Source: Cobetia amphilecti
GTDB lineage: Bacteria > Pseudomonadota > Gammaproteobacteria > Pseudomonadales > Halomonadaceae
Reading direction: 5' to 3' (one strand)
Assembly (NCBI RefSeq): GCF_030010415.1
Contig: NZ_JASCSA010000003.1
DNA length: 64,000 nucleotides
Position numbers and translations under genes: made by a program. Below are positions 18,321 to 26,449 of this stretch, in pieces. Positions within the stretch are counted from its first letter, which is position 1. Every line of letters starts with the position of its first letter. The notes beneath the pieces were generated by a model. The model saw only the letters and a program-made list of their open reading frames with translations, did not search any database and was not told the DNA's origin.

Positions 18321-19010
18321 TCAGTCGTCGAAGGGGTCCTGCGGTGCCTCATCGCCCGCCATCTCTTCCACGCCATCCATCACCGATGGGTCCGCCAGCC
18401 ACTCGTCGAGCTTGGCATGCACCTGCTCGACACCGGAGTACTTCAGCGACGAGAACAGCTGCACGGTGACCAGGTCTTCCCACTCCTTGAGCGCGTGACG
18501 CACTTTCTGCAGGCTTGCCGCAGCAGGCCCGCGCTTCAGCTTGTCCGCCTTGGTCAGCAGGATATGCACCGGCATCTTGGCCTCATCGGCCCAGCCCAGC
18601 ATCATCTGGTCGAATTCGGACAGCGGATGGCGCACATCCATCAGCAGCACCAGGCCCCGCAGCGACTGGCGGTTGCGTAGGTAGTTGGACAGATGTGACT
18701 GCCACTCGCGCTTCACCTTGTCCGGCACCTTGGCATAGCCATAGCCGGGCAGATCGACCAGATGGCGGCCCGTTTCACCGATGGTGAAATAGTTGATCAG
18801 CTGGGTGCGGCCGGGAGTCTTGGAGGTACGGGCCAACGCCTTCTGCGAGGTCAGCGCATTGATGGCGCTGGACTTGCCGGCATTGGAGCGACCCGCGAAG
18901 GCCACTTCGGCACCCACGTCCGTCGGGCACTGGGCCAGAGTCGCGGCACTGATCAGGAAGCGCGCCTGACGATAATGGAGCTTGGGGGTCGAAGGAGCTG
19001 ATTCGGCCAT
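18321..19010 (-). CDS. engB: Ribosome biogenesis GTP-binding protein EngB (YihA/YsxC)
   Basis: GTPase needed for assembly of the large ribosomal subunit. The 229-residue product starts at MAESAPSTPKLHYRQARFL. G motifs: G1 GRSNAGKS (residues 40-47), G2 around TSKTPGRTQ, G3 DLPGYG (86-91), G4 TKAD. The tail is acidic. The longer open frame upstream lacks coding character. Its proximity to cytochrome c4 and dsbA matches the Pseudomonas arrangement engB-cc4-dsbA. Confidence 0.95.
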   Translation of the reverse strand: MAESAPSTPKLHYRQARFLISAATLAQCPTDVGAEVAFAGRSNAGKSSAINALTSQKALARTSKTPGRTQLINYFTIGETGRHLVDLPGYGYAKVPDKVKREWQSHLSNYLRNRQSLRGLVLLMDVRHPLSEFDQMMLGWADEAKMPVHILLTKADKLKRGPAAASLQKVRHALKEWEDLVTVQLFSSLKYSGVEQVHAKLDEWLADPSVMDGVEEMAGDEAPQDPFDD

Positions 19011-19407
19011 GGGAGTTCTGAATACCTGTTGAAGGCGGACGTCTCGCCCGCGCGACATCACGAGAGAGCAGAAGAAACGACCGGTGTAACGAAAAGAGTG
19101 CCGCATGCCCTGTCATCGGCGCTGCAACTTGCCGACGACAGCGGGAAGATGCTCTGGATTACTGCGATGACACGACTGGCGACAGGCACGCTCACGCGCC
19201 CTGAGGGGATTCGCTATACTGCCTGCAAGGTCAGCATGGCGATCATGAGGCCTAGTGTACCACCCTGCTCTCACGGGCTGCGAGAGTGGGGTGCACTTCT
19301 CACCGCGCGCAGCACGGCGCGGGCACCGGGGAAATGACAGAGGCCACCATCCACGCCGGATGATACAAGCCCCGAACGGGCCTCTTCGTGAAACAGGGAC
19401 CAGTGAA
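19011..19407. other. Divergent intergenic stretch between engB and cytochrome c4 gene
   Basis: No gene seen. A good -10 hexamer TATACT (19215-19220) points towards the cytochrome gene, but its -35 at 17-bp spacing is poor. A short stem, CTCTC/GAGAG (near 19269-19287), lies in the leader. Confidence 0.4.
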
Positions 19408-20067
19408 ATGGATGAGCTGATGAGACCAAGGCAGACCCCCGAGCGCCCCTTGCGCCTGCTGCTGGCACTTGCTGCCACGACGCTGGCCGCCACCTTGCCG
19501 ACGGGGGCCTCCGCCGAGTCGCTGGTCGGCGATGCCGCGGCAGGCAAGGCCAAGGCCGCCGTCTGTGCTGCCTGTCATGGCGCCCAGGGCATCTCGCCGA
19601 CGCCGGCCTTCCCCCATCTTGCTGGCCAGCAGGCCCACTACCTGCGCAAGCAGACGGCCGACATCCGGGATGGTCGCCGCTCGGTGCCGCAGATGGCCGG
19701 TATCGCCGACAACCTGAGCGATCAGGACATCGCCGATATCGCGGCCCATTACGCCGCGCAGCCCGCCAATCGTGGTCAGGCCGAGCCAGAGGCGGCCCGT
19801 GCAGGCGAGGTGCTGTATCGGGCCGGCTCGCTCGAACGCGGCATCGCGGCCTGCACAGCCTGTCATGGCCCGCGTGGTGAAGGCATCGACTCGGCAGGTT
19901 ATCCGGCGCTGGCCGGGCAATTCCCCGCCTATACCGTGACGGCACTCAAGGCCTTCCGCGACGGCAGCCGCGACAACGACCCGAACGCCATCATGAGCAG
20001 CATCGCCGCGCGCATGAGTGACAGCGACATGCAGCAGGTGGCCGAATATCTCCACGGCCTGCGCTGA
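19408..20067 (+). CDS. Dihaem cytochrome c4
   Basis: Periplasmic electron carrier of the c4 family, which donates to terminal oxidases such as cbb3 or aa3. The 219-residue product has a signal peptide (cleavage near ASA-ES, about residue 36) and two similar halves, each with a haem site: CAACH (Cys53, Cys56, His57) and CTACH (Cys149, Cys152, His153). Axial methionines are plausible in VPQMAG and in the matching position of the second half. ATG 19420 is an alternative start. It sits between engB and dsbA, as in Pseudomonas. Confidence 0.93.
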   Translation: MDELMRPRQTPERPLRLLLALAATTLAATLPTGASAESLVGDAAAGKAKAAVCAACHGAQGISPTPAFPHLAGQQAHYLRKQTADIRDGRRSVPQMAGIADNLSDQDIADIAAHYAAQPANRGQAEPEAARAGEVLYRAGSLERGIAACTACHGPRGEGIDSAGYPALAGQFPAYTVTALKAFRDGSRDNDPNAIMSSIAARMSDSDMQQVAEYLHGLR

Positions 20068-20344
20068 GGCATCCGTTCAGCCGGGTATCGCGTATGACTG
20101 ACTTGATGACGACCGCCACCAGCACGCCGTTCACGGGGCGTGTTCGAGCGACGCCTTGTATGGCGCGTGATCGAACGGCGTTCATCCAACGGTCAACCTT
20201 GTCACGCTAGGCTGGCCCGACAGTGATCCGCCGTGTCCCGCCCGGCAGTCTCGACAGCAGTGGTGGCTGACACGCATACTCGATGCATCACTAATGTTGC
20301 CGGGTATCATGCCCGGGCATGCCTCAATCCGATGGAGATGTTCC

Positions 20345-20989
20345 ATGAAGTGGAAACCCCTACTGACTCTGGTGGCGGGCCTTGGCCTGTCAGCAAGCGT
20401 GTTCGCCGCTGAAGCTGGCAAGGACTATCAGGTACTCGACGAGCCGGTGAAGACCGACGCGCCGGCGGGCAATGTCGAAGTGGTCGAAGCGTTCTGGTAT
20501 GGCTGCCCGCACTGCTACAAGCTGGAATCCAGCCTCGAGCCGTGGGTCGATGAGCTGCCGAGTGACGTGACCTTCAACCGTCTGCCGGCCACCATGGGGC
20601 AGGACTGGGTCAAGCACGCCTATGCCTTCTATGCCGCCAAGGACCTGGGCATCCTCGACGAGACCCACAAGGCCTTCTTCGATGCCATCCATCAGGACCA
20701 CCAGCGCCTGACCGATCCGGATGATATCGCCAAGTTCTACAGCGACTACGGCGTCAGCGAAGAAGACGCCAAGAAGTCGCTGACCTCCTTCGGCGTGAAG
20801 AGCCAGGTCAATCAGGCCCACGCCCAGATGCGCGCCTACAAGATCATGGGCGTACCGGCACTGATCGTCGATGGCCGCTATGTCATCTCGCCGAGCACGG
20901 CTGGCTCACTGCAGAACATGCTCAAGATCACCGACGAGCTGGTCGAGCAGGTGCGTGAAGAGAAAGCCGGCAGCAAGGACGCCGCTTGA
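20345..20989 (+). CDS. dsbA: Thiol:disulfide interchange protein DsbA
   Basis: Periplasmic oxidase that introduces disulphides into exported proteins. The 214-residue product starts at ATG 20345 (GGAG upstream) with a signal peptide ending VFAAEA. The thioredoxin fold carries the active site CPHC (Cys54-Cys57) in FWYGCPHCYKLE and the cis-Pro loop GVPALIVDGRYVIS. Overlaps the next gene by one base (TGATG). Confidence 0.95.
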   Translation: MKWKPLLTLVAGLGLSASVFAAEAGKDYQVLDEPVKTDAPAGNVEVVEAFWYGCPHCYKLESSLEPWVDELPSDVTFNRLPATMGQDWVKHAYAFYAAKDLGILDETHKAFFDAIHQDHQRLTDPDDIAKFYSDYGVSEEDAKKSLTSFGVKSQVNQAHAQMRAYKIMGVPALIVDGRYVISPSTAGSLQNMLKITDELVEQVREEKAGSKDAA

Positions 20990-21819
20990 TGGCAGCGGCT
21001 GCTGACCCAGTGGCCGCCAGCGCCGCGGGAGGTGCCGGACTCGACGAGACGGCACCTCCCCTGCGTCTGCTGACCTTCAACATGCAGGTCGGCATCCATA
21101 CCGCGGCGTGGCATCACTACGTCACCCGCGGTTGGCAGCATGTGCTGCCACACCCGATGCGCCGCAAGCGCCTGGAGCTGATCGCCGCCGCCATCACGCC
21201 CTACGATATCGTCGGGCTGCAGGAAGTCGACGGTGGCAGTTTCCGCTCCGGCAACGTCAATCAGGTCGATTCACTGGCCGAGACGGCCGAATTCCCGCAT
21301 CGCTATCAGCAGCTCAACCGCAACCTGGGCCGCCTGGCTCAGCACAGCAACGGCCTGCTGTCGCGCCTGCCGATCAGCCATCTCGAAGAGCACAGCCTGC
21401 CCGGCACGCTGCCGGGACGCGGGGCCATCCATGCCCGCTTCGGCGAGGGCGAACACGCCCTGCATGTCTTCGTGACCCACCTGGCACTCGGTGCCCGTAT
21501 CCAGCATCGTCAGTTGCAGTACCTCGGCGAGCTGATCGCGCCCCTCAAGCATGTCATCGTGATGGGCGACCTCAATTGCACGCTGGCCCAGCTTCGTCAG
21601 CACAAGGCGTTCAGCGAGGCACTCGACTCCCGCCCCAGCAAGGCCATCAACAGCTACCCGGCCTGGCAGCCACGCCGTGGGCTCGACCATATCCTGGTCT
21701 CCTCGACGCTGCGCTTGAGCCACCCGACCACGCTGTCGCACCTGTTCTCCGACCATCTGCCGCTTGCGGTAGAAGTCCATCTGCCAGCCGCATGCCGCAA
21801 GGCGATCGGGCTCGCCTGA
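20989..21819 (+). CDS. Endonuclease/exonuclease/phosphatase (EEP) family hydrolase
   Basis: Metal-dependent hydrolase of the DNase I/sphingomyelinase fold; the substrate cannot be told. The 276-residue product shows the family's metal and catalytic motifs in order: LLTFNMQVG, IVGLQEVDGG (metal-binding Glu), HLALG, VMGDLNCT (Asp-Asn), RGLDHILVS and FSDHLPLAVEV (catalytic Asp-His). There is no signal peptide, so it is probably cytoplasmic. Coupled to dsbA through a one-base overlap; the dsbA-EEP pair also occurs in Pseudomonas. Confidence 0.87.
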   Translation: MAAAADPVAASAAGGAGLDETAPPLRLLTFNMQVGIHTAAWHHYVTRGWQHVLPHPMRRKRLELIAAAITPYDIVGLQEVDGGSFRSGNVNQVDSLAETAEFPHRYQQLNRNLGRLAQHSNGLLSRLPISHLEEHSLPGTLPGRGAIHARFGEGEHALHVFVTHLALGARIQHRQLQYLGELIAPLKHVIVMGDLNCTLAQLRQHKAFSEALDSRPSKAINSYPAWQPRRGLDHILVSSTLRLSHPTTLSHLFSDHLPLAVEVHLPAACRKAIGLA

Positions 21820-22483
21820 CGCCTGTCTCTCTTGCATAGGCATCTCTGACGCCTGCCCCTCGGATATCGATCCCTCGCATATCGCCCCTCTGCTGCCTGG
21901 CTCTCCCACCTGGCTCTCCCACCTGGCTTTCCCGCCTGACTCTCCCGACCCAGGCTTCCCTCAGCTACGGCTTGCCGGCAGCTGTCTGCGCCATGATGCT
22001 CACCCCTGCCGCCGCGTCTGCGGCGCATCGCTTGCCGACTGTTGGATGCGCAGAACGCGATCTGCCGCGCCCTTACTTGCCCGTTTCCTTGCCTGCCTGC
22101 CGGTATTTCTTCGCCTATCTCACTGTAAGCAAAGACAAAAACCGCCTGTCAGACCAATGATCCATTTGTTGTTGCGGCGCCGCTCGCTACTCTTTGTCTG
22201 CCAATGACGTGGATTAATCGTTTACTTAGCGATGACTGATGGCATGCCGCATCCGAGCGACGTCACTTACAGGGATGAAGCGTGGAATAGCGTTGTTCAA
22301 AGCGATGCCATCACGGCTTGCTGGACACCGCGACTGACCACAACATGAGCAACATCTGAATTGGCGACCTTGCCAGCAATCGCTTGCAACACAAGCGCTT
22401 GGCAAAGACACAGCAGACGCTGTCGGCAAAGCAACAACAACACCAACAATCATCACCTGCTACCCGCAGGCCAAGGGGACTCC
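21820..22483. other. Long non-coding stretch upstream of the first TRAP operon
   Basis: No gene seen in 660 bp. The left part contains pyrimidine-rich tandem repeats (21896-21947). The right part is richer in A/T from about 22120 and should hold the TRAP promoter and any operator, but I cannot pick clear hexamers. Confidence 0.5.
21896..21947. repeat. Four tandem 13-bp repeats
   Basis: Four consecutive copies of CCTGGCTCTCCCA or close variants (21896, 21909, 21922 and 21935), the first two identical. Strongly pyrimidine-biased on the plus strand. Non-coding, 3' of the EEP gene. Confidence 0.85.
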
Positions 22484-23053
22484 ATGTCTGCCAATGCCTC
22501 TACCCCCGGCTGGCTCACAGGGCTCGACCGCATGACCGAGGGGCTGGGACGCTGCGTGTCCTGGCTGGTCGTCATCATGATGCTGGTCGAATTCACCATC
22601 GTGATGCTGCGCTACGCCTTCAACATCAACAGCATCCCCATGCAGGAATCCGTGATGTACATGCACGCGGCCGTCTTCCTGCTCGCCGCCAGCTACACGC
22701 TCAAGCACGACGGCCATGTGCGGGTGGATATCTTCTATCAGCGCATGTCGCACCGCGGGAAGTCGTGGGTCGATCTCGGCGGCACCCTGTTCCTGCTGTT
22801 CCCGGTGATGACCTTCATCCTGCTCTCCAGCCTCGGTTACGTGGGCGATTCCTGGGGCATCAAGGAAGCCTCACCCGAATCCGGCGGCCTGCCGGGCGTC
22901 TACCTGCTCAAGACCCTGATCCCGGCCATAGCCATCCTGATGATGCTGCAAGGCGTGGCGGAAGCCGGCCGCCATCTGCTGTTCCTGATGGGCCGCCTGC
23001 CCTCTCCGCATGCGAGCGATGACACCCCTGACCACGATGAGGAGCTGGTGTAA
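22484..23053 (+). CDS. TRAP transporter small membrane subunit (DctQ type)
   Basis: Four-helix subunit of a sodium-driven TRAP importer that pairs with the large permease and receives ligand from the periplasmic protein. The 189-residue product starts at ATG 22484 (AAGGGGA upstream) and shows DctQ features: an amphipathic start, helix VSWLVVIMMLVEFTIVMLRY, then HDGHVRVDIFY near residues 78-88, common in DctQ proteins of this class. Its stop overlaps the dctM start (TAATG). First gene of a three-gene TRAP operon. Confidence 0.9.
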   Translation: MSANASTPGWLTGLDRMTEGLGRCVSWLVVIMMLVEFTIVMLRYAFNINSIPMQESVMYMHAAVFLLAASYTLKHDGHVRVDIFYQRMSHRGKSWVDLGGTLFLLFPVMTFILLSSLGYVGDSWGIKEASPESGGLPGVYLLKTLIPAIAILMMLQGVAEAGRHLLFLMGRLPSPHASDDTPDHDEELV

Positions 23054-24459
23054 TGCTCGAGATCATGCCACTGCTGCTGTTCGTGTGTATCTGTATCGTC
23101 TTGATGCTGGGCTATCCGGTGGCGCTGTCACTGGCCGGTACCGCGCTTGCCTTCGCCGGACTCGGCATGGGGCTGGATGCGCTGGGCATTACCCAGGGCG
23201 TATTCGATGCCAGCTTCCTGTCCGCGATGCCCAACCGCCTCTACGGCACCATGACCAACCAGACCCTGCTGGCCGTGCCATTGTTCGTGTTGATGGGCGT
23301 GCTGCTGGAGAAGTCCAAGGTCGCCGAGACGCTGCTCGACGCCATGGCACTGATGTTCGGCTCGCTGCGTGGCGGGCTGGGGATTTCCGTGACCATCGTC
23401 GGCATGCTGCTGGCCGCCTCCACCGGTATCGTCGGCGCGACCGTCGTCACCATGGGCCTGCTGTCACTGCCGACCATGCTCAAGCGCGGTTACGACCCGT
23501 CACTGGCCACCGGCGCCATCTGTGCCACCGGCACCCTGGGGCAGATCATCCCGCCGTCCATCGCGCTGGTCCTGCTGGGCGACGTGCTGTCTTCCGCCTA
23601 TCAGCAGGCGCAACTGTCGATGGGCATCTGGAGCCCGAAGACCGTCTCGGTGGGTGACCTGTTCATCGGCGCGCTGATTCCGGGCCTGATCCTGGTGCTC
23701 GCCTATATCGTCTACATCGCCATGGTCGCCTGGCTGAAGCCGGAGAAGGCGCCGGCCGTCGATCGTGATGCGCTGATGGAAGAGCTGGGGCATACCGGCA
23801 GCATCTTCTGGCTGCTGATGAAGGGCCTGGTGCCGCCGATCGTGCTGATCGTCTGTGTGCTCGGCTCGATTCTCGGCGGTCTCGCGACCCCGACCGAAGC
23901 CTCTGCCGTGGGTGCCTTCGGTGCGCTGATGCTGGCCCTCGCCAACCGCAAGCTGAGCCTGAAGACCCTGACGGAAGTGGTACGCTCCACCACCAATGTC
24001 ACCTCGATGGTGTTCCTGATCCTGATCGGTGCGGCGCTGTTCTCGCTGGTGTTCCGCGGCTTCGGCGGCGAAGAGGTCGTCACCGAGATCTTCGAGAACA
24101 TGCCCGGCGGCGTCATCGGTGCCACCCTGGTGGTGATGCTGGTGATCTTCCTGCTCGGCTTCATCCTCGACTTCATCGAGATCACCTTCGTGGTGGTGCC
24201 GATCGTCGGCCCGGTGCTGCTGGCCATGGGCCTCGACCCGATCTGGCTGGGCATCATGATCGCCATCAACCTGCAGACCTCCTTCCTGACGCCGCCCTTC
24301 GGGTTCGCGCTGTTCTACCTGCGCGGCGTGGCGCCCAAGGAAGTCAGCACCAGCCAGATCTACAAGGGTGTCGTGCCGTTCATCCTGATCCAGCTGTGCA
24401 TGCTGGGCGCCCTGGCCGCCTTCCCGGGGCTGGCGACCTGGCTGCCGGCCCAGTTCTAG
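23053..24459 (+). CDS. TRAP transporter large permease (DctM type)
   Basis: Main transmembrane subunit, about 12 helices in 468 residues. Typical DctM stretches include GYPVALSLAGTALAFAG, PLFVLMGVLLEKS, GQIIPPSIALVLLGD and LATPTEASAVGAFGAL (the conserved Thr-Glu-Ala region), and the repeat-two equivalent NLQTSFLTPPFGFALFYLRG. It belongs with the mannitol/chloroaromatic (TakP) class judged by its partner. A hairpin and four 11-bp repeats separate it from the binding-protein gene. Confidence 0.93.
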   Translation: MLEIMPLLLFVCICIVLMLGYPVALSLAGTALAFAGLGMGLDALGITQGVFDASFLSAMPNRLYGTMTNQTLLAVPLFVLMGVLLEKSKVAETLLDAMALMFGSLRGGLGISVTIVGMLLAASTGIVGATVVTMGLLSLPTMLKRGYDPSLATGAICATGTLGQIIPPSIALVLLGDVLSSAYQQAQLSMGIWSPKTVSVGDLFIGALIPGLILVLAYIVYIAMVAWLKPEKAPAVDRDALMEELGHTGSIFWLLMKGLVPPIVLIVCVLGSILGGLATPTEASAVGAFGALMLALANRKLSLKTLTEVVRSTTNVTSMVFLILIGAALFSLVFRGFGGEEVVTEIFENMPGGVIGATLVVMLVIFLLGFILDFIEITFVVVPIVGPVLLAMGLDPIWLGIMIAINLQTSFLTPPFGFALFYLRGVAPKEVSTSQIYKGVVPFILIQLCMLGALAAFPGLATWLPAQF

Positions 24460-24481
24460 GCCACGAGTGACGAGACAGCAC

Positions 24482-24525
24482 AAGGACAGAGCAAGGACAG
24501 AGCAAGGACAGAACAAAGACAGAGC
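24482..24525. repeat. Four tandem 11-bp repeats between the TRAP permease and binding-protein genes
   Basis: Consecutive copies AAGGACAGAGC (24482, 24493), AAGGACAGAAC (24504) and AAAGACAGAGC (24515). Purine-rich, starting 22 bp after the dctM stop. Confidence 0.85.
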
Positions 24526-24536
24526 AGCAACTGAAT

Positions 24537-24556
24537 TGGCGGGGCCTGCCCCGCCA
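24537..24556. promoter_or_regulatory. Intercistronic hairpin before the TRAP binding-protein gene
   Basis: Perfect 9-bp arms TGGCGGGGC and GCCCCGCCA with a two-base centre. No T-tract. Such structures between permease and binding-protein genes often protect or separate the more abundant binding-protein message; that role here is inference. Confidence 0.5.
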
Positions 24557-24686
24557 GCTGATGGGAGAGCCGCCAGTCGGCTCATGCAGATGCATCATAT
24601 CCGGGGGTCGTTCGCGGCCCACCTCTTGCCCAGCGCCAGTTCATGACCGGTGCACAACAACAATCGGGCACTTCAAGGAGCATGCC

Positions 24687-25775
24687 ATGCAACTCAACAA
24701 ACTCGCCTTCGGCATTGCCGTCGGCACCATGACCGCCATGGGCACCCTGCCGGCCGTCGCCAATGCCGCCGATACCTTCACCTGGAAGATGGTCACCTCG
24801 TGGCCGAAGAACTTCCCGGGGGTGGGCCAGGGGCCGGAACGCCTCGCACGCCTGGTCGATGAGATGTCCGACGGCCGTCTCAAGATCAAGGTCTATGGCG
24901 CAGGCCAGCTGGTCCCGGGCTTCGAGGTCCTCGACTCCGTATCTTCCGGTACCGCGCAGATCGGTCACTCGGCTTCCTACTACTGGAAAGGCAAGGCGCC
25001 GGAAGCCCAGTTCTTCGCCGCCGTGCCCTTCGGCATGACCGCGCAGGAAATGAACGCCTGGCTGCATTACGGCGGCGGTCTGGAGCTGTGGAACGAGGTC
25101 TACGACAAGTTCGGCGTCGAAGTCATGGCGGGCGGCGCCTCGGGCGTGCAGATGGGCGGCTGGTTCAACAAGGAGATCAACTCGGTCGCCGACCTCGATG
25201 GTCTGAAGATGCGTATGCCGGGTCTGGGTGGCGATGTCATGCAGCAGATGGGCGTGGCGACGGTCAGCATGCCGGGCGGCGAGATCTTCACCTCGCTGCA
25301 GTCCGGGGCCATCGATGCCACCGAGTGGATCGGTCCGTACAACGACCTGGCCTTCGGTCTCTATCAGGCCGCCAAGTACTACTACTATCCGGGCTGGCAC
25401 GAGCCGACCGTCACCTTCGAGGCCATCGTCAATGACGACGCCATGGCCGAGCTGCCCAAGGACCTGCAGGCCATCCTGCGTTCCGCGGTACGTGACGTGA
25501 ACCAGGACATGCTCGACGAGTACACCGCGCGCAACAACGACGCCCTCGAGACACTGCTCAACGAGCACAAGGTCGAGCTGCGCCGCTACCCGCAGGACGT
25601 GCTCGACAAGGCGCGTGAGCTGTCCGGCGAAGTGGTCAAGAAACTCGGCGACTCCAACGATCTGGCCGGCCGCATCTACGAGTCCTACACCACCTTCGAA
25701 GGCAAGGTCGAGAAGTGGCATGAGGTCTCTGAGCAGGCCTACCTGAACGCACGCAACCCGGAAGGCGTGCAGTAA
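24687..25775 (+). CDS. TRAP transporter solute-binding protein, mannitol/2-oxoacid (TakP-like) class
   Basis: Periplasmic receptor of the TRAP importer. The 362-residue product starts at an ATG with AAGGAG upstream and has a signal peptide ending VANAAD. The mature protein opens FTWKMVTSWPKNFPGVG and contains GHSASYYWKGKAPEAQFF, RMPGLGGDVMQQMG and the ligand-arginine region; these resemble Rhodobacter TakP, which binds pyruvate and other 2-oxoacids with sodium. The broader family also covers lactate and mannitol-annotated members, so the substrate is an inference. A strong terminator follows. Confidence 0.92.
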   Translation: MQLNKLAFGIAVGTMTAMGTLPAVANAADTFTWKMVTSWPKNFPGVGQGPERLARLVDEMSDGRLKIKVYGAGQLVPGFEVLDSVSSGTAQIGHSASYYWKGKAPEAQFFAAVPFGMTAQEMNAWLHYGGGLELWNEVYDKFGVEVMAGGASGVQMGGWFNKEINSVADLDGLKMRMPGLGGDVMQQMGVATVSMPGGEIFTSLQSGAIDATEWIGPYNDLAFGLYQAAKYYYYPGWHEPTVTFEAIVNDDAMAELPKDLQAILRSAVRDVNQDMLDEYTARNNDALETLLNEHKVELRRYPQDVLDKARELSGEVVKKLGDSNDLAGRIYESYTTFEGKVEKWHEVSEQAYLNARNPEGVQ

Positions 25776-25836
25776 GACTGCGTTACCTGCGCCGCGCTCC
25801 CGCGAGACGGCGCAGTCCCGTCATCCAATGCTTGCA

Positions 25837-25862
25837 GCCGCCCCCTCGGGGGCGGCTTTTTT
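25837..25862 (+). terminator. Rho-independent terminator of the first TRAP operon
   Basis: GCCGCCCC (25837-25844) pairs with GGGGCGGC (25848-25855), followed by seven T residues. Confidence 0.93.
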
Positions 25863-25874
25863 CGGTCTGCGCGA

Positions 25875-26324
25875 TCAGCTCTCGAGCAGGAAGGTCACCG
25901 GCCCGTCATTGAGCAGCGAGACCTGCATGTTGGCACCGAAGCGTCCGGTCTCGATTCCCACCCCGAGTTCTCGCCCGCGCTCACGCGCCTTGTCGACCAG
26001 ATAGGTGAACAGCCGCTCGCCCTCCGCCGGTGGCGCCGCCGAGGAGAAGCTGGGGCGCATGCCGCTGCCGGTATCCGCCGCCAGCGTGAACTGCGAGACC
26101 AGCAGCAGACTGCCGCCCGCCTGCTGGACGTTGAGGTTCATCTTGTCGTTCTCGTCAGCGAAGACCCGGTAATGCAGCAGCTTGTGCAGCAGCTTGTCGG
26201 CACGCGCCTCATCATCGCCCTTCTCGACGCCCACCAGTACCAGCAGACCGCCCTCGATGGCGCCGACGCTCTCGTCCTCGACCACGACTTCTGCCCGTGT
26301 GACGCGCTGGATCAATGCTCGCAT
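25875..26324 (-). CDS. dtd: D-aminoacyl-tRNA deacylase
   Basis: Removes D-amino acids (and glycine) mischarged on tRNA. The 149-residue product starts at MRALIQRVTRAEV with AAGGAG upstream and has both signature elements: SQFTLAADTGSG near residue 77 and the cross-subunit Gly-cisPro motif NDGPVTFLLES at the very C-terminus. Length is usual for the family. The longer upstream frame is unconserved. It stands alone between two TRAP clusters, converging on the first. Confidence 0.95.
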   Translation of the reverse strand: MRALIQRVTRAEVVVEDESVGAIEGGLLVLVGVEKGDDEARADKLLHKLLHYRVFADENDKMNLNVQQAGGSLLLVSQFTLAADTGSGMRPSFSSAAPPAEGERLFTYLVDKARERGRELGVGIETGRFGANMQVSLLNDGPVTFLLES

Positions 26325-26393
26325 GCCGCTTGCTCCTTCAAGAGATGGATGATGTTCATGACATTTCGTGTTCGGGAGCATACCAGACGCGAA

Positions 26394-26420
26394 CGCCCCG
26401 CAGACTGAGCCTGCGGGGCG
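26394..26420. terminator. GC-rich hairpin at the end of the second TRAP permease gene
   Basis: CGCCCCGCAG (26394-26403) pairs with CTGCGGGGCG (26411-26420) across a 7-nt loop. It lies between the dtd start and the stop of the minus-strand dctM; the T-tract on the minus strand is poor, so termination may be partial. Confidence 0.55.
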
Positions 26421-26449
26421 CGACAGGTGTTACCTGAGGGGGCGAGCTG

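Noticed and set aside
22361..22483. N-terminal extension of the first DctQ protein
   Set aside because: Asn/Gln/Arg-rich, unconserved; the ATG at 22484 has a Shine-Dalgarno sequence and gives a normal DctQ start.
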